Positions 1 to 5,637 of a DNA stretch of 10,126 nt are shown here, one piece after another. The notes below the pieces were generated by a model. The model saw only the letters and a list, made by a program, of their open reading frames with translations, made no database searches and was not told the DNA's origin. The position numbers and the translations under genes were made by a program. Source of the DNA: Planctomycetaceae bacterium (GTDB lineage: Bacteria > Planctomycetota > Planctomycetia > Pirellulales > Thermoguttaceae); NCBI GenBank assembly GCA_031266315.1, contig JAISBG010000673.1, positions 1-10,126 of the forward strand, read 5' to 3'. Positions within the stretch are counted from its first letter, which is position 1, and each line of letters begins with the position of its first letter.

Positions 1-61
1 TTGGTTGATACGCGGCAAGCAGCGCAACATATCATCTCATCGTCAACGACAGCCGACAGTG

Positions 62-163
62 AACCAGATTAACGACGGAAAATGGTATTGCCAATGGTTT
101 TGGAATCCAATTGCCAAACCAAACTAGGGGCAAGCCGGCTATTTTGACCCCATTAGGGGTCGA
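62..163 (+). repeat. Dispersed repeat with hairpin, left copy (inverted partner at 10014-10124)
   Basis: Bases 62-141 align without gaps to the reverse complement of 10045-10124, matching at about 57 of 80 positions by hand count. The best-kept parts are AGATTAAC, TTTTGGAATC and AGGGGCAAG. Just downstream is a perfect stem, GACCCC (146-151), loop ATTA, GGGGTC (156-161). The other copy also carries a hairpin at this place, with different bases. One frame is open across 2-124 and stops at TAG 125-127, so the segment could include the 3' end of an element gene, but I recognise no protein. The remaining bases to 300 show no gene and no convincing promoter. Confidence 0.65.
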
Positions 164-300
164 ATATTTATAGAACAAACGAATAGAATTTTTGTCTGCT
201 TAAACAGGAACATCCGTTAAAACATACCGCATTAAAGATCGCCTATTGATACCTTGATCCTAATATTCGCAAACAGTTACAAAATTTTATTTTCTCCAAT

Positions 301-1230
301 ATGACCGTAGAAATATCCAACCCTGATACCGGAGAACTTGAAGAAACACTCCGTTTTGCGTTCGGACATCTTCCTGAAAATGAATTAGTGATACGGATTA
401 ACTCTATACTGGAACAATATCGTTCAGGAATGCTCAGTCTTGAAGGAATTTTTCAAGCCAAAATACATGGTCAACGGATTGGTGTTCTTTTTTCACAATT
501 ACGGATTGATCAAACGGTTTTGTCCTGGGTTCCGGTGATGCGGGACGGTTTTTCTATTGCGTCATTTTTTGAACCGCTTCAACAATTTTGCAATCGAAAA
601 CAGGCAATTGCTGTATTGGCGTTGGCAGATATTGGTCAGCAATTTGATGAAACAATTTTGCTTTCTGTTGGAAAATTTGAATTATTGTCCGATTTAATTC
701 ATCTGGTATTTTTTGTTTCGGAAACAACAGAGAATTCTGATTTTGTGGAGGAACTTCAGTTTATTCCGATGAACCATTTTTCTGAAGACGTGTTCGACGA
801 GATGGCTGAACTGGTTCACGCAACCTACCGGAATACCCGCGATTTTCCGCAACTCATGCAAATTGCACCGGTTAAACAGGTTTTACATACGTATCAATCA
901 GGACAAATTTTTTTACCCGAACTCTGGTTTTTTGTACAAAAAGAGAACCGAAATATTGGAGTTCTCTTAATGACCGACCAACCGGAGGAACAAATAGAGT
1001 TAACATATATGGGGCTGATCGAAGAAATGCGTGGATTGGGATTTTCGAAAGAAATTGTCCGGTACGCTAAACGAATTGCCGGTTTTCGCAAACGTCTTTT
1101 CCTATTGACATCGGTTGACGAACAAAACGTAGCGGCTTTAAAAACTTATCTTTCTCAAGGATTTTCCGCTTGGGACAGAAAAGGTGTTTACGCAAAATTC
1201 TTGAAACAGAAACATAACGACAGTAAATAA
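301..1230 (+). CDS. GNAT-family N-acetyltransferase, tandem-GNAT-like
   Basis: This encodes a 309-residue soluble protein, probably an acetyl-CoA-dependent acyltransferase of unknown substrate. The C-terminal half is a recognisable GNAT domain. A beta strand ELTYMGLIEE (233-242) runs into the acetyl-CoA pyrophosphate loop MRGLGFSKEI (243-252), which is the Q/R-x-x-G-x-G/A motif. The late helix SVDEQNVAALKTYLSQGF (271-288) is the typical N-x-x-A-x-x-x-Y-x-x-x-G-F element. The N-terminal half (about 15-140) has alternating strands and helices of GNAT size but no clear loop motif, so a tandem GNAT with one degenerate domain is likely; that is inference. ATG 301 has no evident Shine-Dalgarno sequence, which is common in planctomycetes. 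No in-frame neighbour is close enough to suggest an operon. There is no signal peptide or membrane segment, so it should act in the cytoplasm. Confidence 0.8.
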   Translation: MTVEISNPDTGELEETLRFAFGHLPENELVIRINSILEQYRSGMLSLEGIFQAKIHGQRIGVLFSQLRIDQTVLSWVPVMRDGFSIASFFEPLQQFCNRKQAIAVLALADIGQQFDETILLSVGKFELLSDLIHLVFFVSETTENSDFVEELQFIPMNHFSEDVFDEMAELVHATYRNTRDFPQLMQIAPVKQVLHTYQSGQIFLPELWFFVQKENRNIGVLLMTDQPEEQIELTYMGLIEEMRGLGFSKEIVRYAKRIAGFRKRLFLLTSVDEQNVAALKTYLSQGFSAWDRKGVYAKFLKQKHNDSK

Positions 1231-1238
1231 ATTTATGA

Positions 1239-1369
1239 TTGAGATTTATACTGTGTTAGGATTGTATTTGATATTTTTCAAAAGATCGAAATTAAATTTT
1301 CGCAACATCATTTTCAACCTAATTTTTCTAACAAAAACAACCTCTGTAGCAAAAAGGACAAAAAATATA
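1239..1369 (+). repeat. Dispersed repeat family, copy 1
   Basis: This stretch is repeated in the same orientation at 5351-5479. Identical blocks include 24 bases at 1268-1291 (5378-5401) and 19 bases at 1309-1327 (5419-5437), followed by a near-identical run containing CAAAAACAACCTC and GTAGCAAAAA. The copy begins just after the GNAT stop codon and lies about 290 bases before the pseudopilin leader. No reading frame of note is conserved between the copies, so it looks like a mobile or regulatory repeat rather than a gene. Confidence 0.8.
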
Positions 1370-1466
1370 CGAACCTCATTACTTCATTAAAAATGATCAA
1401 TAAGGTAATGAGGTTGCTTTGCCAAGTTGTTTCGTCAGAGAAATTAGGTTGAAAATGAGGTTGGCG
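1301..1466. repeat. Long nested inverted repeat (MITE-like or structured element)
   Basis: The outer arms 1301-1329 and 1437-1466 are inverted copies with a perfect 17-bp core (1309-1325 against 1441-1457). Similarity continues inward through CTAACAAAAACAAC against the complement of GTTGTTTCGTCAG. Near the centre an 11-bp perfect stem (AACCTCATTAC 1372-1382, GTAATGAGGTT 1405-1415) encloses a smaller TCATT/AATGA stem. The transcript could fold into one hairpin of about 165 bases. The left arm belongs to the repeat also present at 5351-5479; the right arm has no counterpart there. Confidence 0.7.
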
Positions 1467-1483
1467 AGTGCAGCACTGTAACC

Positions 1484-1521
1484 ACACAAAAAACTTGCAA
1501 TCCTACTGCCCCCTATTGACG
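1484..1521 (+). repeat. Short dispersed repeat, copy 1 (partner at 7610-7654)
   Basis: CACACAAAAA, then ACTTGCAATCCTACTG, then CCCT, ATTG and CGG recur in the same order and strand at 7610-7654, upstream of the cytidylyltransferase. The 16-base core is identical. No coding potential is shared. It lies just before, and partly overlaps, the promoter-like sequence at 1516-1543. Confidence 0.55.
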
Positions 1522-1543
1522 GACTCTTGAGATGTGTTTTAAT
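1516..1543 (+). promoter_or_regulatory. Candidate sigma70-type promoter for the pseudopilin gene
   Basis: TTGACG (1516-1521) and TTTAAT (1538-1543) are separated by 16 bases and each matches the sigma70 consensus at five of six positions. It would give an untranslated leader of roughly 110 bases before ATG 1662. In an A+T-rich spacer such matches can arise by chance. Confidence 0.35.
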
Positions 1544-1661
1544 TGGGAAACTTGAATTTTGCCAGCCAAACTTTGTGGGTTTGGGGATGGCAAAATTTTT
1601 AATCCGGCGGAGCAACGGGAAAATATTTTTTCAACTTTTCCTTTTAAGAAAGGATACTACT

Positions 1662-1772
1662 ATGTTTATGTTCGTTAAAAATTTGTTTGATTGTTTTGCC
1701 GTATTCTTCGGAACCATTTTTTCCGTGTGGAAAACTTGTGTTAAAATAGGGGGGGGGAGGCAGTCTGTGTAA
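1662..1772 (+). CDS. Leader peptide frame of the DUF1559 gene, out of frame with its body
   Basis: ATG 1662 has the strongest ribosome binding site nearby, AAGAAAGGA at 1647-1655; the next gene (2959) uses almost the same sequence. The frame encodes [17 protein letters not shown] and continues to about CVKI, then glycines from a run of nine G (1749-1757), and stops at TAA 1770-1772. The DUF1559 body begins in the +1 frame over the same run. With one G fewer, the two would join into one 422-residue protein. I therefore read this as the true N-terminus of the pseudopilin gene, disrupted or switched off at the G run, and not as a separate small gene. The alternative is an independent 36-residue leader ORF. 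Confidence 0.5.
   Translation: MFMFVKNLFDCFAVFFGTIFSVWKTCVKIGGGRQSV
1749..1757 (+). repeat. Homopolymeric G9 tract at the frame junction
   Basis: Nine consecutive G, in an otherwise A+T-rich region, lie exactly where the leader frame (from 1662) and the pseudopilin frame overlap. Loss of one G, or gain of two, would fuse them. Tracts of this length are known to slip during replication in phase-variable genes, and are also common places for sequencing or assembly errors. Confidence 0.85.
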
Positions 1773-2931
1773 GGATAAAAGAATTTCTAAAACGGCTTTT
1801 ACTCTTGTTGAACTTCTTGTGGTAATTGCAATCATCGGCGTATTGATTGCTCTTCTGTTGCCTGCCGTCCAAGCCGCCAGAGAAGCGGCGCGGAGAATGC
1901 AATGTACCAACAATGTCAAACAGTTGGCTATTGCAACCCATAACCACCACGATGTTTATGGATATTTTCCCCCGCTTCGTACAAAACACCCAAACAAAGA
2001 AAAAGGTTATATGGCAACTTATACCATTTTTCCATGGACCTGTTTGTTACTTCCTTTTATGGAACAAACAGCCATGCATTCTGTATGGTCAACCTGCGAC
2101 TATGACCATCCCAATTTCTTTTCAATTGATATTGGGACGGGAACACCAACTGGAGACGATGGAACAACCTTCAATTCTGTTGCTGAACGTTATGCTTATA
2201 AAAGTATTACGATTTCCTCGTTATTCTGCCCTTCTGATGACGGAGCCAATAGACCAAGTTTGGTTGGTAATAGTTGTAGAAACAGTTATGTTGTTTCACT
2301 AGGAGATTCCTATCTTGATACTCTAATGGGTTCTACATCGAAACGATGTCCTTTTGGACATGATGCTGACGCCTATTCGGGTAACTCACAAATCATTCGT
2401 GGAATTGAGAGTATTACTGACGGAACTTCAAATACCATTGCTTTCAGCGAAACAATAACCGCTAATAACTTCTTTGCGTCTGATCTGGGAGTTAAAGACG
2501 GAATAACCGCTGTTACCGATGAAATATCAGACGGAGGTCTGGCTACTACATGGAGTCCTATTTCATGTTTAGGGACACGTTCGACATCGAATCCCAATTC
2601 TTACAATACTGGTTCGATTATGGGCAAAGGCTGGAATTTATGGTATGGATTACACACTCCAAATTCTTTCCATACGATTCTTCCGCCTAATTCACCTAGT
2701 TGTGGTAGTTATAGTGCGGATTTTACAAAAATTTATTTCCTTTTGTCAGCAACAAGTAATCATACCGGAGGTGTTGTTGCTGGTTTTTGTGACGGAAGTG
2801 TTCGATTTGTTTCTGAAACAGTTAATTGTGGTGATTTGAATATTCCCGCTTCTAACATCGGACAATCAAATTACGGTATTTGGGGAGCCGCCGGTTCCAT
2901 TGACGGCGGGGAAAGTAAATCGTTACCATAA
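1750..2931 (+). CDS. DUF1559 pseudopilin-like secreted protein (prepilin-type N-terminus), start frame-disrupted
   Basis: This is a type II secretion/type IV pilin-like protein of the planctomycete DUF1559 (SBP_bac_10) family. The frame reads [17 protein letters not shown] just upstream of and across base 1819, a textbook prepilin cleavage/methylation site and hydrophobic helix, then [18 protein letters not shown], the family hallmark. The C-terminus has H (2761-2763), nine residues, then DGSVRF, the H-x9-DG motif. The frame is open only from 1750 and has no ATG before the helix. The first GTG (1819) would remove the cleavage site and half the helix, so it is not a credible start. The likely start is ATG 1662 in another frame, joined through the G9 tract. 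The body (about 390 residues) is normal for the family and otherwise intact. A lipoprotein gene follows after 27 bases. The exact substrate or surface role is unknown. Confidence 0.85.
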   Translation, partial: GGGGSLCKDKRISKTAFTLVELLVVIAIIGVLIALLLPAVQAAREAARRMQCTNNVKQLAIATHNHHDVYGYFPPLRTKHPNKEKGYMATYTIFPWTCLLLPFMEQTAMHSVWSTCDYDHPNFFSIDIGTGTPTGDDGTTFNSVAERYAYKSITISSLFCPSDDGANRPSLVGNSCRNSYVVSLGDSYLDTLMGSTSKRCPFGHDADAYSGNSQIIRGIESITDGTSNTIAFSETITANNFFASDLGVKDGITAVTDEISDGGLATTWSPISCLGTRSTSNPNSYNTGSIMGKGWNLWYGLHTPNSFHTILPPNSPSCGSYSADFTKIYFLLSATSNHTGGVVAGFCDGSVRFVSETVNCGDLNIPASNIGQSNYGIWGAAGSIDGGESKSLP

Positions 2932-2942
2932 AACTCGTTTTT

Positions 2943-2952
2943 AAGAAAGGAG
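2943..2952 (+). promoter_or_regulatory. Strong ribosome binding site of the lipoprotein gene
   Basis: AAGAAAGGAG ends six bases before ATG 2959. It closely matches the site before ATG 1662, which supports that ATG as the true start of the preceding gene. Confidence 0.7.
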
Positions 2953-2958
2953 AATAAC

Positions 2959-3462
2959 ATGTTCCGAATTATATTCGTATCATTATATATATTATTGTTT
3001 TATCAATCAGGTTGTTCGGAAAAACCGTCCGGTTTTCCCAATGTGTATCCGTGCCAGATTATCGTACACAATGGAGAACAACCGGAAAAAGATGTTCGTA
3101 TTATTTTGTATCCGTCTTTTGCATCCGGTTCGTTACTCATTCAAGGTCAAACCGATATTGCCGGAAGTGCAACGATTTCAACTTCCCTCAATCGGTTTTC
3201 CCGACAAGGTGTACCAAAAGGTAAATATACGGCTGTTTTTGAAAAAATTCCTGAAACTGAATCTTCACTTTCAAAAAAAGAAATTGAAACTATGAAACCG
3301 GTACAACGAGAGGCTTATTACAAAGAACAAACCAAAAAACGTCTTGAACTGCAAAAAAAAGCACTTCCCGTTGTATTACAAAAACCTGCCGCTTCACCAA
3401 TAAAGTTTGAAGTGAAAGATGAAATAGGTATCGTTGTTAATGTCAACCTAAAAGATTATTAA
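2959..3462 (+). CDS. Small lipoprotein with carboxypeptidase-regulatory-like fold, DUF1559 partner
   Basis: The 167-residue product starts with a short signal (hydrophobic residues 4-15) ending in YQSGC, with Cys19 as the probable lipidated residue. The lipobox is imperfect because position -3 is Gln, so anchoring is likely but not certain. Residues 33-100 resemble the transthyretin/carboxypeptidase-regulatory-like domains common next to DUF1559 genes: a strand with VHNGEQPEKDVRIILYP, a DIAGSATIST turn, then VPKGKYTAVFEKIPE. Residues 103-140 are a charged, probably helical stretch rich in Lys, Glu and Gln, and a last beta segment ends the protein. It lies 27 bases after the pseudopilin gene with its own strong ribosome binding site, so the two are probably co-transcribed. 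A surface role alongside the pseudopilin is inferred from context; no enzymatic residues are visible. Confidence 0.75.
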   Translation: MFRIIFVSLYILLFYQSGCSEKPSGFPNVYPCQIIVHNGEQPEKDVRIILYPSFASGSLLIQGQTDIAGSATISTSLNRFSRQGVPKGKYTAVFEKIPETESSLSKKEIETMKPVQREAYYKEQTKKRLELQKKALPVVLQKPAASPIKFEVKDEIGIVVNVNLKDY

Positions 3463-3569
3463 TTAAAAATTTTCTTTCAGTAACAATTTGCCGGACTGTA
3501 ATTTTGGATTTATTTTTATTGCGAAACACGCGAAAGATAATCCGATGAATTGTTACCGCGTTTTGAATT

Positions 3570-4049
3570 TTATTTTTTTCCGAGAAAACGTTGGCGTTGG
3601 AAAAATTCGGAGAGGATTGTTCCGCAAGGTTCAGCGAGAACTCCGGCAATTACTTCACAACGATGATTGAGCCGGTTGTCTCCGAGTAACGAAAAAAGAG
3701 AATTAACCGCTCCGGCTTTGAGATCGGAGGCTCCATACACAACTGTTGGAATCCGGGCTTGCAGAATCGCGCCGGCACACATAGGACACGGTTCCAGTGT
3801 AACATAAAGAATACAATCATCAAGCCGCCACGATGTAAGAGCTTCAGCGGCTTGGGTAATCGCAATCATTTCAGCATGGGCGGTGGGATCGTGCAGTTGT
3901 TCACGCTGATTGTGAGCGGATGCGATCATTCGAAAGTCGCGATGCAAAATTACCGCCCCAACCGGAACCTCGTTTTCTTCTGCCGCTTGTTGAGCTTCTT
4001 GTAACGCAAAACGCATGAAATGTTCGTGAGACGGATCGTATTGGTTCAT
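3570..4049 (-). CDS. tadA: tRNA-specific adenosine deaminase
   Basis: The product (159 residues) converts adenosine-34 to inosine in the anticodon of tRNA-Arg(ACG), a zinc-dependent hydrolytic deamination in the cytoplasm. The cytidine/deoxycytidylate deaminase fold is clear. HAE (58-60) supplies one zinc ligand and the proton-shuttling Glu60; PCPMC (87-91) supplies the two cysteine ligands. EVPVGAVI (27-34) and AHNQRE (45-50) are typical TadA segments. Residues 106-130, with [12 protein letters not shown] and LNHRCEV, match the TadA tail better than the guanine or cytosine deaminases. Length is normal. It follows hemE on the same strand after 81 bases, so they may share a transcript, and it converges with the lipoprotein gene across a 107-base spacer. 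No Shine-Dalgarno sequence is obvious. Confidence 0.93.
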   Translation of the reverse strand: MNQYDPSHEHFMRFALQEAQQAAEENEVPVGAVILHRDFRMIASAHNQREQLHDPTAHAEMIAITQAAEALTSWRLDDCILYVTLEPCPMCAGAILQARIPTVVYGASDLKAGAVNSLFSLLGDNRLNHRCEVIAGVLAEPCGTILSEFFQRQRFLGKK

Positions 4050-4130
4050 ATCGTTTTAATTCGTGTTTCAAACTGAGCAATTTTTGACAAACAAGATTTT
4101 TTAGATTTTTTAGAAATTCTCAAAAATAAT

Positions 4131-5174
4131 TTACCGGACGATTCCAAATTCATGAACGGCATTGACCAGAGCAATTGCGTTTTCGACGGGAGTTTGCGGC
4201 ATGATACCATGCCCAAGATTGAAAATAAATCCTGGACGCCGTTCTACTTGCCGCAAAATATGCAAAACCGATTGCCGGATCAGATCGCGATTTGTCAGTA
4301 AAATCGCCGGATCAAGATTTCCTTGAACGGCATAATTCGATCCGATCACTTCCCATGCCTGTTGGACGGTGATACGCCAATCAATTCCGATTACATGTCC
4401 TCCGGCATCACGAATATCGGTCAACAAGACGGGATTTCCCGGAGCAAAATGAATAATAGGCGTACCCGGTACAATTAAATCAATCAACATTCGGGAATAG
4501 GGTTTTACGTATTTTTTGTAATCTTCACCGGAAAGGCAACCTGCCCAACTGTCAAATAGTTGAACAATCTGAACACCGGCATTGATTTGGCTATTAAGAT
4601 AACGGGCAGTCGAAACGGCGAACTTTTGCATCATTTCTTGCCATTCGTTTGGATAAATGTGCATGAATGTTTTGACTTGCCGGAAGTGATGACTACTGCC
4701 TCCTTCGATAGCGTAAGCCGCTAGAGTAAACGGGGCTCCGGCAAAACCAATCAATGGTAATGAATCGTCAAGACGTTCACGGGTACATCGAATGGTATTC
4801 ATCACAAATTCCAACGGTTCAACAGATTCCAATTCGCGAACCATTTTGACAGCGGATGAATTTCGGATTGGATTACCGATTTTTGGTCCTCCATCGGGTT
4901 CGAATTCGAGTTCGAATCCCATTGGTTCTAAGATGAGCAGAATGTCTGAAAAAATAATTGCGGCATCGACATTGAGACGTTGAACCGCCGTGAGCATTAC
5001 TTCGGCGGCAAGTTCGGGAGTTTTACAGAGTTCCATAAACGAGACATGTTCCCGAATTGCTTGATATTCCGGCATATACCGACCGGCTTGACGCATCAAC
5101 CAAACAGGTACGGATTTCGTTTCCTGGCATCGTGCCGCCCGCATCATTGGGCTGTCTTCCCATTTTCTTTTCAT
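4131..5174 (-). CDS. hemE: Uroporphyrinogen decarboxylase
   Basis: The enzyme removes four carboxyl groups from uroporphyrinogen III to give coproporphyrinogen III in haem synthesis, in the cytoplasm and without a cofactor. The 347-residue product carries both family signatures: PVWLMRQAGRYMPEY (23-37), with the substrate-binding arginines 28 and 32, and GFAGAPFTLAAYAIEGG (143-159). Likely active-site residues by family comparison are Asp77 in FSDILL, Tyr154, Ser209 in FDSWAG and His322 in GHGI. Length and the position of the first signature support the chosen ATG, though no Shine-Dalgarno sequence precedes it. It is the first gene of a possible hemE-tadA pair and is divergent from the arabinofuranosidase gene, with a 463-base spacer between their starts. 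No other haem genes lie nearby. Confidence 0.96.
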   Translation of the reverse strand: MKRKWEDSPMMRAARCQETKSVPVWLMRQAGRYMPEYQAIREHVSFMELCKTPELAAEVMLTAVQRLNVDAAIIFSDILLILEPMGFELEFEPDGGPKIGNPIRNSSAVKMVRELESVEPLEFVMNTIRCTRERLDDSLPLIGFAGAPFTLAAYAIEGGSSHHFRQVKTFMHIYPNEWQEMMQKFAVSTARYLNSQINAGVQIVQLFDSWAGCLSGEDYKKYVKPYSRMLIDLIVPGTPIIHFAPGNPVLLTDIRDAGGHVIGIDWRITVQQAWEVIGSNYAVQGNLDPAILLTNRDLIRQSVLHILRQVERRPGFIFNLGHGIMPQTPVENAIALVNAVHEFGIVR

Positions 5175-5350
5175 AAATCGGAATTACTGGTAAGTTCAGA
5201 TTGGAAGGATTTTTATCTTATTGTTTTAACAATAAACGTCTTTTTTGTACAACTCTTATCTTATTGCAATGGAACTTTTGTGGACAGTGATTATTAAATT
5301 GTATCTGTTGACCTCAAAAAATTCAAGACAAAACAAAAAAAACCGCAAAA

Positions 5351-5479
5351 TTGAAATTATACTCCGTTAGTGTTATATTGATATTTTTCAAAAGATCGAA
5401 AATAATTTTTCGTAACTTCATTTTCAACCTAATTTTTACAACAAAAACAACCTCAGTAGCAAAAATGATAAAAAATATC
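5351..5479 (+). repeat. Dispersed repeat family, copy 2
   Basis: This is the second copy of the sequence at 1239-1369, in the same orientation and mostly identical. Similarity ends near AAAAATAT 5472-5479, where copy 1 enters its central hairpin, so this copy lacks the right arm. It sits in the 463-base spacer between hemE and the arabinofuranosidase gene. Apart from this repeat I see no gene in that spacer. Confidence 0.8.
5378..5406 (+). promoter_or_regulatory. Candidate promoter inside repeat copy 2
   Basis: TTGATA (5378-5383), 17 bases, then AATAAT (5401-5406) resembles a sigma70 promoter directed at the arabinofuranosidase gene, about 230 bases upstream of its ATG. Copy 1 keeps the -35-like hexamer but has ATTAAA at the -10 position, a poor match. 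Confidence 0.3.
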
Positions 5480-5637
5480 AATTTTATGCCTCACACCGTC
5501 CTTGAGTCCTGTCTATCGGTTGGTTGACTTTGCAGAGTCTATTTGGTATTGTTTAATCTGTTTGGGCTATTCCGTTTTTCGTATCAATTCGGTAAATAGT
5601 TACATTTTTCAACCTTGTTAATCGGGAGAACAAAACA

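Noticed and set aside
1527..1661. Upstream part of an 81-codon open frame running 1527-1772
   Set aside because: No ribosome site at 1527 and no recognisable protein. The credible start in that frame is ATG 1662, so the part before it is treated as untranslated.
1819..1821. GTG 1819 as start of the DUF1559 protein
   Set aside because: It falls inside the hydrophobic prepilin helix, after FTLVELL, and would remove the cleavage site that defines the family.
5221..5232. TTGTTTTAACAA palindrome upstream of hemE as an operator
   Set aside because: Short, A+T-only core, likely by chance in this composition; no second copy was seen near the gene.
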